A DNA stretch of 64,000 nt, from the NCBI GenBank assembly GCA_021325515.1, contig JAJPHC010000030.1:221049-285048 (forward strand), in the 5' to 3' direction. Shown here in pieces: positions 19,119 to 27,561 of this stretch. The first letter of the stretch is position 1, and the number at the start of each line of letters is the position of its first letter. The stretch comes from Acidobacteriota bacterium (GTDB taxonomy: Bacteria > Acidobacteriota > Thermoanaerobaculia > Gp7-AA8). The position numbers and the translations under genes were made by a program. The notes beneath the pieces were generated by a model. It did not search any database, had not been told where the DNA came from, and saw only the letters and a program-made list of their open reading frames with translations.

Positions 19119-20191
19119 AAAATCACAACCTCACCAGCGATTTCTCTCCACGCGAGATCCTCGTCTCACGGCACCGCGTCGCGGACGGACTGCACAGCGT
19201 CTGGATCACGCTCAACAACCCGCGCGAGATGAACAGCTACACCAGCGAGATGGTGAAGGAGATCATCCTCGCCATTCGCGAGGCGAGCAACGATCGCGCA
19301 GCGGTCGCCGTCGTCCTGACCGGCGCCGGCAGCTCCGCCTTCTGCGCCGGCGGCAACACGCGCGAATACGCGGAGCTCTACGCCGGCCGTCCCAACGAAT
19401 ACCGGCAGTACATGCGGCTCTTCAACGACATGGTCACCGCGATTCTCCATTGCGACAAGCCGGTGATCTGCCGCGTGAACGGCCTGCGCGTCGGCGGCGG
19501 ACAGGAGATCGGGATGGCCTGCGACTTCTCGATCGCCAGCGATCTCGCCCTCTTCAGTCAGGCCGGACCGAAGCACGGCTCCGCTCCCGACGGCGGCAGC
19601 ACCGACTTCCTCCCGCTCTACGTCGGCGCCGAGCGTGCGATGTACAGCGCGACGCTCTGCCAGACGTGGAGCGCACACCGCTTCTACTGGCTCGGCGGCC
19701 TCACGCAGATCGTTCCCGCGCTGCGCGTCGACGGCCAGTGGTTTGCGAATCCGCTCGTCGTCACCGATCGCCTCATGGACGAATACGGCCGCATGATCAT
19801 CGGCGAGCCGAAGAGCGGACCGGCGCGCGAGGAAGCGAAGGCACTCCTCGCACGCGGCAGCGTCGATCTCTCCCTCCTCGACGACGCCGTCGACGACCTC
19901 ATCCAGAAACTGCTGCACACAATGCCCGACTGTCTGATCAAGACGATCGAGAGCGTGCGCAAGCACAAGCTCGAGCATTGGGACCGCAACCGCGAATCGA
20001 ATCGAGCCTGGCTCTCGCTCAACATGATGACCGAGGCGAATGCGGGATTCCGGGCATTCCACTACGGAACGAAGCAGCAGCGCGAAGTCGACTTCGTGAA
20101 GCTGCGCCAGCGTCTCGCCGAAGGCGCGGCATGGAGCGAGGAGCTCATCGAGGAGGTCGCACCGTGGCTTGCACCGAAAGTGAATGTGTAG
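19115..20191 (+). CDS. oah: 6-oxocyclohex-1-ene-1-carbonyl-CoA hydrolase (ring-opening)
   Basis: 358 residues, crotonase superfamily. The oxyanion-hole regions are [20 protein letters not shown] and [18 protein letters not shown]. Signature stretches include [20 protein letters not shown] and [17 protein letters not shown], which mark the Oah/BamA group rather than ordinary enoyl-CoA hydratases; it is also longer than those (~260). It adds water twice to 6-oxocyclohex-1-ene-1-carbonyl-CoA and opens the ring to 3-hydroxypimelyl-CoA. BamA is widely used as a marker of anaerobic aromatic breakdown. ATGA overlap with had upstream. The end of this gene contains the Shine-Dalgarno of bcrC. Confidence 0.94.
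   Translation: MKNHNLTSDFSPREILVSRHRVADGLHSVWITLNNPREMNSYTSEMVKEIILAIREASNDRAAVAVVLTGAGSSAFCAGGNTREYAELYAGRPNEYRQYMRLFNDMVTAILHCDKPVICRVNGLRVGGGQEIGMACDFSIASDLALFSQAGPKHGSAPDGGSTDFLPLYVGAERAMYSATLCQTWSAHRFYWLGGLTQIVPALRVDGQWFANPLVVTDRLMDEYGRMIIGEPKSGPAREEAKALLARGSVDLSLLDDAVDDLIQKLLHTMPDCLIKTIESVRKHKLEHWDRNRESNRAWLSLNMMTEANAGFRAFHYGTKQQREVDFVKLRQRLAEGAAWSEELIEEVAPWLAPKVNV
20151..20157 (+). promoter_or_regulatory. Shine-Dalgarno site deciding the GTG start of bcrC
   Basis: AGGAGGT lies inside the end of oah, six bases before GTG 20164. The bcrC frame is also open far upstream of this point, so this site is what fixes the start: the upstream part is out-of-frame oah sequence. Confidence 0.85.
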
Positions 20192-21312
20192 CGGACTGCG
20201 TCCGGCGCGCCGAAACGCTCGCGTTCGCAGATCCTCCCCCGCACTCGATCGGCTACATGCCGATCTATGTTCCGCGTGAGCTGATTCACGCTGCAGGTCT
20301 TCTCCCCGCCGGCCTCTACGGCGGCGGCGATCGCCTGGAGATCATCCGCGGCGATGCTTACTTCCAGTCCTACATCTGCCGCATCCCGCGCAGCACGATC
20401 GAGCTCGCGCTCTCCGGCCATCTCGATCGCCTCGACGGAATGCTCTTCCCTTCGATCTGCGACGTCATCCGCAATCTGTCGGGGATGTGGCAGATGCTCT
20501 TCCCCGACCGCTACGTCCGCTACATCGACGTGCCGCAGAACTTCGATCCCGCAGTCGGCGGGCGTTTCTGGCGGCACGAGCTCGAGACGCTGCGCCGCGA
20601 CATGGAGCGCATCGCCGGCCGCCCGATCGACGACGAGGCACTGCGCAACAGCATCGCCGTCTACAACGAAAATCGCGCCGCGATCCGCGAGCTCTATGCG
20701 CAGCGCAGCCGCGCTCCATGGCGCTTCCCGCTGTCGGAAGCGTATCTCGTGCTGCGCGCCGGAAACTCGGTGCCGCCCGAAGAGCACACCGCCCTCATTC
20801 GCGACTACATCCGCGGCGCGGAGAACGACCTCTCGCGCCGCGAGATGGATCAGAGCCGCGTCGTCCTCGCCGGCATGTTCTGCGAACAGCCGCCGCACGG
20901 CCTCCTGGTGACGCTGGAACGCGCCGGCTGTGCCGTCGTCGACGACGATCTCTTCCTCGGCATGCGCTGGATCCAGGGCGACATCCCGCTCGATGGCGAT
21001 CCGCTGCAGAATCTCGTCGACGCCTATCTAACAGCGAGCGCAACCACTGCATCACGCTACTCGCCGGAAGGCCACCGCGCGAAATGGCTGCTCGAGTCCT
21101 ACCGCCGGAATGAGGCCGAGGGGGTGATCTTCTGCGCGCCGAGCTTCTGTGATCCGGCGCTGCTCGAGCAACCGATGCTCGTGGCCGCACTCGATCGCGC
21201 AGGGATTCCGCACACGGAGTTCAAGTACTCGGAAGACACCGGGCAGTTCGCGGTGATCCGGGAGCAGGCCGGGACATTCTCCGATTCGATCAGGCTGTGG
21301 AGTGCTTCATGA
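20164..21312 (+). CDS. bcrC: Benzoyl-CoA reductase subunit C
   Basis: 382 residues, starting GTG ([12 protein letters not shown]). It belongs to the 2-hydroxyacyl-CoA dehydratase D-component/BcrBC family. Seen are [20 protein letters not shown], then [16 protein letters not shown] with [16 protein letters not shown], and later [19 protein letters not shown]; the recurring Cys are candidate iron-sulfur and substrate-site ligands. With BcrB it forms the module where benzoyl-CoA is reduced by two electrons to cyclohexa-1,5-diene-1-carbonyl-CoA. The start lies 28 bp before the oah stop, and the end overlaps bcrB (ATGA), so translation is coupled. Length fits the Thauera subunit. Confidence 0.92.
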   Translation: MACTESECVADCVRRAETLAFADPPPHSIGYMPIYVPRELIHAAGLLPAGLYGGGDRLEIIRGDAYFQSYICRIPRSTIELALSGHLDRLDGMLFPSICDVIRNLSGMWQMLFPDRYVRYIDVPQNFDPAVGGRFWRHELETLRRDMERIAGRPIDDEALRNSIAVYNENRAAIRELYAQRSRAPWRFPLSEAYLVLRAGNSVPPEEHTALIRDYIRGAENDLSRREMDQSRVVLAGMFCEQPPHGLLVTLERAGCAVVDDDLFLGMRWIQGDIPLDGDPLQNLVDAYLTASATTASRYSPEGHRAKWLLESYRRNEAEGVIFCAPSFCDPALLEQPMLVAALDRAGIPHTEFKYSEDTGQFAVIREQAGTFSDSIRLWSAS

Positions 21313-22565
21313 AAGAAAACTCGATGCTGCTCCAGAAGCAGCTCCTCGCCGATCACTTCGACGCGCTCGCACGCGCCAGGGACGAAGGGAAGAAGGTCGT
21401 CTACACATTCGTCCCCGGCAATCTCAACGAGCTCGTTCGCTCCTTCGATCTGCTGCCGGTCCTGCCGGAGATCAACGCGCTGCAGTCCGGCATGCGCAAG
21501 CTCTCCGGCGGATACATCACCGAAGCCGAAAAGAGCGGGCACAGCGAAGATGTCTGCACGTACGTGAAGTGCGACATCGGCATGCTGCGCAAGGGCAACA
21601 TCGGCCCCACCGGAAAGCCGCTGCCGAAACCCGATCTGCTGCTGCTGTCGTACACCGGCTGCTTCACCTTCATGAAGTGGTTCGAGCTTCTGCGCGAGGA
21701 GTACGACTGCCCCGTCGCGATGCTGCACGTGCCGTATCAGTCGGAGGGACGCATCGAGCCGCACCAGCGCGAGTACATCGTGCAGCAGCTCCGGAGCGAG
21801 ATCATTCCGAAGCTCGAGCAGGTCAGCGGCAGGGAGTTCGACATCGAGAAGCTGCGCAGCATGCTCCGGCTGTCGTCGAAAGCGGAAGACGATCTCGTCT
21901 GGGTGCTGGAGAGCGCGAAGAACACTCCCTCCCCCATCGATGCCTTCTTCGCCGGTGTCTACTACCTCGGGCCGATCTTCAGCGCGTTCCGCGGAACCGA
22001 AGACGCCGTGCAGTACTACCGCACGCTGCGGGGCGAGATCGAAGAGCGGATCGCGAACAAGGAAGGGCCGATCACGCCGGACGGTCCGATGAAGGGCGAG
22101 CGCTACCGGCTCGTCGTCGAAGGTCCGCCGAACTGGACGAGCTTCCGCGACTTCTGGAAGATGTTCTACGAGGAAGACGCCGTCGTCGTTGCCAGCACGT
22201 ATACGAAAGTCGGCGGCTTGTACGACCAGGGCTTCCGCCACGATCCCGATCATCCGCTCGAGACGCTCGCCGATTACGCGCTCGGCTGCTACACGAATCT
22301 GAGTCTGCCGGCACGCGTCGATCTGCTCGCCAGATACATTCGCGACTATCGTGCGGATGGCTTCCTCGTGAACAGCGTGAAGAGCTGCAACTCGTTCAGC
22401 GTCGGACAACTGCTGATGCTGCGGCAGCTCGAGGAGCGCACCGGAGTGCCGGGCGCATTCATCGAAAGCGATCTCGTCGACCCGCGCTACTTCTCCGCAG
22501 CGAACATCAAGAACCGCATCGAGAGCTACCTGCAGATGCTCGATCAGAAGCGTGGTGCCGCATGA
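21309..22565 (+). CDS. bcrB: Benzoyl-CoA reductase subunit B
   Basis: 418 residues from ATG 21309 ([20 protein letters not shown]); another ATG 12 bases upstream is less likely because 21309 gives the ATGA overlap used throughout the operon. It is in the same family as BcrC. Motifs include [46 protein letters not shown] and, near the C-terminus, [16 protein letters not shown] followed by [15 protein letters not shown], the conserved end of the substrate-binding subunits. It pairs with BcrC around the active-site iron-sulfur cluster. Stop overlaps the bcrA start. Confidence 0.93.
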   Translation: MKENSMLLQKQLLADHFDALARARDEGKKVVYTFVPGNLNELVRSFDLLPVLPEINALQSGMRKLSGGYITEAEKSGHSEDVCTYVKCDIGMLRKGNIGPTGKPLPKPDLLLLSYTGCFTFMKWFELLREEYDCPVAMLHVPYQSEGRIEPHQREYIVQQLRSEIIPKLEQVSGREFDIEKLRSMLRLSSKAEDDLVWVLESAKNTPSPIDAFFAGVYYLGPIFSAFRGTEDAVQYYRTLRGEIEERIANKEGPITPDGPMKGERYRLVVEGPPNWTSFRDFWKMFYEEDAVVVASTYTKVGGLYDQGFRHDPDHPLETLADYALGCYTNLSLPARVDLLARYIRDYRADGFLVNSVKSCNSFSVGQLLMLRQLEERTGVPGAFIESDLVDPRYFSAANIKNRIESYLQMLDQKRGAA

Positions 22566-23815
22566 AAGTCTTCGTCGGCATCGACCTCGGCTCCACGACG
22601 ACAAAGGCCGTGATCCTCGACGAAGAGGAGCGCGTCATCGGCCGAGGCATCACGAACAGCCGCAGCAACTACGACGTCGCGTGCGCGGTCGTGCGCGAGG
22701 AAGCATTCGTCCGCGCCCGTTTCACGATGATCGAGCGTGGACTGCGGACGCCTCGCCCGCACGTCATTCAGGATCTGGAGCGCAACTTTCGCCTGCACCA
22801 GCACCTCGAACAGCTCGATCGCCTGCGCGAGGCGATGCTGATGCTCGCCGCCAGGCGCGGCACGCCGGCGTCGATCATCAACGGCATCTGCGACGAGATG
22901 GCCATCCGGGCGCGCAAGCACTTCGCACCGGGCGCGACGCGCAAGAGCGATTTCTTCCGCGACCTCGCCGCCGCGGACTACATGTCGCTCGCCGAAGCGA
23001 TCCGCGAAGTCTCCTTCGAGAGTCTCTGCGCGATCTACGACGCGGCGATCCTCGCCGTGGAGAACCTGACGCTCGATCGCGCCTTCGAGCGCCACATCGG
23101 CTCCGCACTCCAGGAGACGGAGGATGGCGAGAGCCTGAAGGAGGCGGTCGGGGCCGCGTGCAACGCTGAGTTAGTCGAATCGGGAAGCGTCGGCACCGGC
23201 TATGGCCGGCAGCGCCTCCCCTTCCCGAAAGAACAGATCCGCAGCGAGATTCTCTGCCATGGACTCGGCGCGCATGCGATGTTCCCCGGCACGCGGACGG
23301 TGCTCGACATCGGCGGCCAGGATACGAAAGCGATCCAGCTCGATCCGAACGGAATCGTGACGAGCTTCCAGATGAACGACCGCTGCGCGGCGGGCTGCGG
23401 ACGCTACCTCGGATACATCGCCGACGAGATGAACCTCGGACTGCACGAGCTCGGGCCGCTGGCGAACGAGAGCCGGCATCGCGTGAAGATCAACAGCACG
23501 TGCACGGTGTTCGCCGGCGCCGAGCTGCGCGACCGGCTGGCGCTGGGGCAGAAGCGGGAGGACATCCTCGCCGGACTCCATCGCGCGATCATTCTCCGTG
23601 CGATGTCGCTGCTCGCGCGCTCGGGCGGAATCAGCGACGAGTTCACGTTCACCGGAGGCGTCGCGCGCAACAGCGCCGCAGTCGGCGCACTGCGCGACCT
23701 GATCGCGGAGAACTACGGCGCGCGGACCATCAACATCTCGCACGAGTCGATCTACACAGGCGCGCTCGGTGCGGCATTGTTCGCAACACGTTCCGCGGTG
23801 AGGGGTAACGCATGA
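22562..23815 (+). CDS. bcrA: Benzoyl-CoA reductase ATPase subunit A
   Basis: 417 residues from ATG 22562. It has the ASKHA ATPase fold: phosphate-1 loop [17 protein letters not shown], phosphate-2 region [13 protein letters not shown] and adenosine motif [13 protein letters not shown]. Two conserved Cys, in [14 protein letters not shown] and [10 protein letters not shown], match those that hold the [4Fe-4S] cluster at the BcrA/BcrD (HgdC-like) dimer interface. It uses ATP to push low-potential electrons from ferredoxin to the BcrBC module. A helical insertion (about residues 50-200) makes it longer than BcrD, as in Thauera. ATGA overlaps on both sides. Confidence 0.94.
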   Translation: MKVFVGIDLGSTTTKAVILDEEERVIGRGITNSRSNYDVACAVVREEAFVRARFTMIERGLRTPRPHVIQDLERNFRLHQHLEQLDRLREAMLMLAARRGTPASIINGICDEMAIRARKHFAPGATRKSDFFRDLAAADYMSLAEAIREVSFESLCAIYDAAILAVENLTLDRAFERHIGSALQETEDGESLKEAVGAACNAELVESGSVGTGYGRQRLPFPKEQIRSEILCHGLGAHAMFPGTRTVLDIGGQDTKAIQLDPNGIVTSFQMNDRCAAGCGRYLGYIADEMNLGLHELGPLANESRHRVKINSTCTVFAGAELRDRLALGQKREDILAGLHRAIILRAMSLLARSGGISDEFTFTGGVARNSAAVGALRDLIAENYGARTINISHESIYTGALGAALFATRSAVRGNA

Positions 23816-24615
23816 CGATCGCGGCGGGAATCGACGTAGGCTCCAGCGCAGTCAAGGTCGCGATGATCATCGGCGACGAAGTCCTCGCGCTCCACAGCGA
23901 GCGCATCCGGCGCCGCGAGCTTCGCAAAGTCATCAACGACGCCTACTCCATCGCCCTCGGCATGGCCAATGTCAAAGAGAGCGATCTCGCGTACGTCGCG
24001 ACCACCGGCGAAGGCGAGCTCGTCGAATTTCGCCGCGGGCACTTCTACGGAATGACGACGCACGCGCGCGGCGCGATCCATCTGCTGCCGGAGACGCGCG
24101 CCGTCCTCGACATCGGAGCGCTGCATGCGCGCGCGATCCAGATGGACGACAGGAGCCGCGTGCTCAACTATCGGATGACGTCGCAGTGCGCGTCGGGCTC
24201 GGGCCAGTTCCTCGAGAACGTCGCGCGCTACCTCGGCATCGCGCTGGAGGAAGTGGGGCCGCTGTCGCTGCAGGGCGATGCGCCGGAGACCGTCAGCAGC
24301 ATCTGCGCGGTGCTCGCCGAGACGGATGTCATCAACATGGTCAGCCGCGGGATCAAGCCGGCCGACATTCTCAAAGGCATTCACATCTCGATGGCCGGGC
24401 GCTACGTGAAGCTGTTGCGCGCGAGCGGAAACGCGACCGATGTCGCGATCACCGGCGGACTCGCTTCCGATGTCGGACTGGTCGAGGCCCTGCGCGAGAA
24501 CTGCGCGGACCTGCGTTTTCACACGCATCCCGACTCGACCTACGCCGGCGCGATCGGCGCGGCGTTCTGGGGCGCTTATCGCCACCGAGTGCTCGAGTCG
24601 CGAAAGGCATCATGA
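23812..24615 (+). CDS. bcrD: Benzoyl-CoA reductase ATPase subunit D
   Basis: 267 residues, in the family's usual range. It starts [19 protein letters not shown], the ASKHA phosphate-1 loop. The cluster-binding Cys are in [21 protein letters not shown] and [15 protein letters not shown]. The adenosine loop is [16 protein letters not shown], and a late [12 protein letters not shown] matches the family end. It forms the ATP-hydrolysing dimer with BcrA around a shared [4Fe-4S] cluster. With this gene all four class I BCR subunits are present in the order C-B-A-D, as in Thauera and Azoarcus. Overlaps the SDR gene by ATGA. Confidence 0.93.
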   Translation: MTIAAGIDVGSSAVKVAMIIGDEVLALHSERIRRRELRKVINDAYSIALGMANVKESDLAYVATTGEGELVEFRRGHFYGMTTHARGAIHLLPETRAVLDIGALHARAIQMDDRSRVLNYRMTSQCASGSGQFLENVARYLGIALEEVGPLSLQGDAPETVSSICAVLAETDVINMVSRGIKPADILKGIHISMAGRYVKLLRASGNATDVAITGGLASDVGLVEALRENCADLRFHTHPDSTYAGAIGAAFWGAYRHRVLESRKAS

Positions 24616-25268
24616 CGATCGCGGTCGTCACCGGCGCGCGCGGCGGGATCGGAAGCGTGATCGTCACGACGCTGCGCGAGGCGGGGATGACCGTCCATGC
24701 GCTCGATATCGAAGAATGCGATCTGCGCGATGACGACGCGGTGCGCGTCGCGCTGGAACGCGTCGCGGCATTCGATGTGCTCGTGCACACGGCGGGCGTG
24801 TCGCGCGACGGCGTGGTCTGGAAGCTCGATCCTGACGACTGGGACTTCGTGCAGCAGGTGAACCTGCGCAGCGCGTTCTTTCTGCTGCGGCACGCGATCC
24901 CGATCATGCGGGCGCGCGGCGGCGGGCGCGTGGTGCTGATCGGCTCCATCAACGGCTCGCGCGGAAAGATCGGCTTGTCGGCTTACGCTGCGAGCAAGGC
25001 GGGGCTCATCGGCCTCGCGAAGAGCGTTGCGCGCGAGACGGGGCGCTTCGGAATCTGCGTCAATGTGGTCGAGCCCGGCTGGGTGCGGACTGCGCTGACC
25101 GATTCGAGACCGGAGGAGTTGCGCGAGGCCGCGCGCGGCGAGACCGCTCTCGGCGAGCTCGTCGAACCGGCCGACGTCGCGGCCACGGTCGCGTTCCTCT
25201 GCGGACCGGGCGGACGGAGGATTACCGGGCAGGTGATCCGCGTCGACGCCGGGCAGCTCATCGGTTGA
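24612..25268 (+). CDS. Short-chain dehydrogenase (possible 3-hydroxypimelyl-CoA dehydrogenase)
   Basis: 218 residues. A classical SDR: cofactor loop TGARGGIG, NNAG-equivalent HTAG, catalytic Ser in LIGSINGSRG, YxxxK as YAASK, and the FabG-like C-terminus GQVIRVDAGQLIG. An acidic residue after the second strand (ALDIEECDLRD) suggests NAD(H). It closes the bcr operon with an ATGA overlap. Oah makes 3-hydroxypimelyl-CoA, whose next step is 3-hydroxyacyl-CoA oxidation, so that is the natural guess. The alternative is a BadH-like 2-hydroxycyclohexanecarboxyl-CoA dehydrogenase. Family sure, substrate inferred from position only. Confidence 0.8.
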   Translation: MTIAVVTGARGGIGSVIVTTLREAGMTVHALDIEECDLRDDDAVRVALERVAAFDVLVHTAGVSRDGVVWKLDPDDWDFVQQVNLRSAFFLLRHAIPIMRARGGGRVVLIGSINGSRGKIGLSAYAASKAGLIGLAKSVARETGRFGICVNVVEPGWVRTALTDSRPEELREAARGETALGELVEPADVAATVAFLCGPGGRRITGQVIRVDAGQLIG

Positions 25269-25298
25269 CGTGGCAATCGTCATGCAATCGCGATTCGC

Positions 25299-25700
25299 AT
25301 GCGCCGAGCACTTCTCGCACTGCTTCTGACCTTCCCGATGTATGCCGACTGTCCCTGCGTTCCGCGCGAGAACATGTGGGTCGTCAGGACCTGCGATGGC
25401 TTCAACTGCGCGATGAGCTCGCTCGCCGTGGCCAACGGAGATCCGCTGACCTTCGCCATGCCGGCGGGAATGGAGGACCCGAGGTGGATCGTGCTGCAAC
25501 GCGTGGTTGGGGGAACGTATACCGATGACGGAAGCGATCCGTTCCGCGTCGAGCAATTCCCGGCTCTCGATGGCGCGACGGCGCGCATGAACGCGATCAC
25601 GTCCGACCACCGCCCGATGATCGTGAGCGCCCCCGACGGCGCGCTCCTCGTCCTCTCCCTCCGCAACCCCATGACGCCCCGCCACCGCTCCACCCGTTAA
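25299..25700 (+). CDS. Small secreted protein of unknown function
   Basis: 133 residues. A signal peptide MRRALLALLLTFPMYA is followed by a Cys-rich start (DCPCVPRENMWVVRTCDGFNC). The rest is a compact domain with TFAMPAGMEDPRWIVLQRV and SDHRPMIVSAPDGALLVLSL. I recognise no family. It starts 30 bp after the SDR stop in the same direction and may be read with the bcr operon, though nothing in it suggests a role there. Its TAA stop lies inside the first REP element, so the last residues (RHRSTR) may have been altered by REP insertion. Confidence 0.6.
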   Translation: MRRALLALLLTFPMYADCPCVPRENMWVVRTCDGFNCAMSSLAVANGDPLTFAMPAGMEDPRWIVLQRVVGGTYTDDGSDPFRVEQFPALDGATARMNAITSDHRPMIVSAPDGALLVLSLRNPMTPRHRSTR

Positions 25701-25739
25701 GTTGGTTTTCGGGGGTCACACCTGGAAAATCAACTTAAC
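25696..25739. repeat. REP palindrome 1 (upstream of RAYT)
   Basis: 44-bp imperfect palindrome: GTTAAGTTGGTTTTCGGGGG, a short asymmetric centre (TCACACC), then TGGAAAATCAACTTAAC. It is in the opposite orientation to copies 2, 3 and 5. It contains the TAA stop of the upstream gene at 25698-25700. Confidence 0.92.
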
Positions 25740-25823
25740 GCGATCCCGGTTGTGCTAGCCTGAGCATCTCCACTTGATCGGCGACTCGATTCGCCCTTCC
25801 CGGCACGCCTCTCTTCTACATGC

Positions 25824-26783
25824 GTGTCCAGACAACTCAGACTTGAGCATCCCGGTGCCTTATGGCACATCACCAGCCGCGGCAATGAGCGCCGTCCGAT
25901 CTATTACGACGACGAAGACCGCCGCCGCTTCATCCGCTTCATGGCCCATACGGTCAGCGTCCGCCGATGGGTGCTGCACGCGTGGGTCCTGATGACGAAT
26001 CACTATCACCTGCTGCTGGAGACACCCGAGGTCGGGCTGTCGATCGGCATGAAGTGGCTCAACGAGACCTACGTCGATTACTTCAACCGGCGTCACTCGC
26101 GAGTCGGCCATCTGTTCCAGGGCCGGTTCAAGAGCATCCTCGTCGAGAAGGAAGGGCATCTTCTCGAATTGATCCGCTATCTCGTGCTGAATCCCGTGCG
26201 CAGCGGCACCGTCGTCTCTCCGGCGGAGTATCCATGGAGCAACTATCACGCAACGAGCGGGGACGCCGCGGCGCCGTCGTGGCTCGAGACGGGCTGGACC
26301 CTCGACCAGTTCGACCCGCGCGATCACGACAACGCAGGAGTCGCCTATCGCGAGTTCGTGGCCTCGGCACGCGGCGTCTCGTACAACCCCTGGGCCTCCC
26401 TCCGCGGTCAGATCTTCCTCGGCAGCGACGAATTCTGCCAGCGGATGCAGTCGCTGGTTAGCCAGAAGATCCGCAGCGGAGAGCATCCGAAGTCGCAGCG
26501 GAGGTTCGTCCGCCCGCCGCTGGAGTCGGTCGTATGGGAAATCACGACGCGCTTCGGGACCACGGTCGATGCACTGCGCCGCAAGGCGCGCGCCGGCATG
26601 CATCGCAAGGCGCTCGCACATCTCGCGGTCGACGAGTGCGGCCTCACGCTGCGCGATCTCGCCGGCTGGATGAACGCGACGCCACAGGCGATCTCGAAGA
26701 TGCGCCAGGCGTCGTGCGAGTTGTACGCGATCAACGGCTCGTATCGGAAGCTGATCGACGGGATCACGAGGTCGTTAAGTTGA
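25824..26783 (+). CDS. REP-associated tyrosine transposase (RAYT, Y1/HUH family)
   Basis: 319 residues from GTG 25824; the only nearby ATG (25820) is in another frame and closes after seven codons. The start SRQLRLEHPGALWHITSRGN is the typical RAYT opening. The HUH metal-binding pair is in MTNHYHLLLETP, the catalytic Tyr region in LNETYVDYFNRRHSRVGHLFQGRFKS, with LIRYLVLNPVRSG after it. The C-terminal ~100 residues look like a helix-turn-helix, DnaA-type region. RAYTs are domesticated relatives of IS200/IS605 transposases that nick and move REP palindromes. Flanked by REP1 upstream and REP2 and REP3 downstream. Its TGA stop lies inside REP2. Confidence 0.93.
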   Translation: MSRQLRLEHPGALWHITSRGNERRPIYYDDEDRRRFIRFMAHTVSVRRWVLHAWVLMTNHYHLLLETPEVGLSIGMKWLNETYVDYFNRRHSRVGHLFQGRFKSILVEKEGHLLELIRYLVLNPVRSGTVVSPAEYPWSNYHATSGDAAAPSWLETGWTLDQFDPRDHDNAGVAYREFVASARGVSYNPWASLRGQIFLGSDEFCQRMQSLVSQKIRSGEHPKSQRRFVRPPLESVVWEITTRFGTTVDALRRKARAGMHRKALAHLAVDECGLTLRDLAGWMNATPQAISKMRQASCELYAINGSYRKLIDGITRSLS

Positions 26784-26817
26784 TTTTCCAGGTGCGACCC
26801 CCGAAAACCAACTTAAC
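26774..26817. repeat. REP palindrome 2 (RAYT stop codon inside)
   Basis: 44-bp copy, forward orientation: GTTAAGTTGATTTTCCAGG, GCGACC centre, CCGAAAACCAACTTAAC. The RAYT reading frame ends in it (TCG TTA AGT TGA). Confidence 0.92.
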
Positions 26818-26836
26818 GATGGCACGAGGGCCGTGA

Positions 26837-26880
26837 GTTAAGTTGATTTTCCAGGTGTGACCCCCGAAAACCAACTTAAC
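26837..26880. repeat. REP palindrome 3 (contains stop of a minus-strand gene)
   Basis: 44-bp copy, same orientation as REP2 and 19 bp from it. Its last CTTAAC gives the TAA stop (26876-26878) of the minus-strand gene to its right. REP2 and REP3 make a head-to-tail pair. Confidence 0.92.
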
Positions 26881-27499
26881 GCCAGATGATGATGCGGGGG
26901 CGGGTGGGGGTGGGCTCGTTCCCGTCGGTGTGCGGCATGGCGGGATAGCCGAGCTCGGCCGCGACTTTGTGCCACTGCTCCTGGAAGTCGGGGCGATTGT
27001 GGTGCGGGAGGCTGATGCCGCGCGCGTAGAACGAGATGTGCAGCATCTCGCCGGCCCATGCGATCGCCATCAGATCCGAGGGGGTTGCGGGATGGCCTGC
27101 GACTGGAATCACGCCGCGCGATACTCCGTACGTCGGGTTGAGGATCAGCGTGTAGACCTTGATCTTCGAATGATCGTTCGCCGCGACGAGCGTCGCGATT
27201 CCCGGCTGCGGCGCGCGTCCCGCTCCCCCTTCGTTCGGATCTTCCTCGACGATCACCCGATATTCCTTCGGATCGAAGCGGTTCATGATGCGCTGCCCTT
27301 CGCCGGTCGCCGCCCAGCGGACCAGACCGGAGCGCGTCGCGTCGAAGCTGTTCCGCACCTGCAGCGCGCTGAACTGCGGTCTGGCCGCAGCATCGAACTG
27401 CACCGGCTCGCCGGCGAGGATGAGCGCCGCACTCTGGCGCGGCTCACGAAGTCCGCACAGAAGCAGCACCGCGATCAGCGCGGAAACCCGCTTCAACAC
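26876..27499 (-). CDS. Secreted protein of unknown function
   Basis: 207 residues if started at GTG 27499 (VLKRVSALIAVLLLCGLREP), which gives a sensible signal peptide; an in-frame ATG at 27562 would add residues that look non-coding. The mature part has ALQVRNSFDATRSGLVRWAA, EYRVIVEEDPNEGG, KIKVYTLILNPTYGVSRG and a C-terminal helix region DFQEQWHKVAAELGYPAMPH. I recognise no family. The stop lies within REP3. It diverges from the histidine kinase gene with only 62 bp between starts. Confidence 0.6.
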   Translation of the reverse strand: MLKRVSALIAVLLLCGLREPRQSAALILAGEPVQFDAAARPQFSALQVRNSFDATRSGLVRWAATGEGQRIMNRFDPKEYRVIVEEDPNEGGAGRAPQPGIATLVAANDHSKIKVYTLILNPTYGVSRGVIPVAGHPATPSDLMAIAWAGEMLHISFYARGISLPHHNRPDFQEQWHKVAAELGYPAMPHTDGNEPTPTRPRIIIWR

Positions 27500-27561
27500 G
27501 AAATCAGTGTAGGCCACTCTGCTGCAATACGGATTACCATCATCGGGGTTCACCCTATCCA

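Noticed and set aside
21302..22561. Long frame upstream of bcrA and similar upstream extensions before bcrC and the SDR
   Set aside because: These are out-of-frame readings of the preceding operon genes; ATGA overlaps and the Shine-Dalgarno at 20151 define the real starts.
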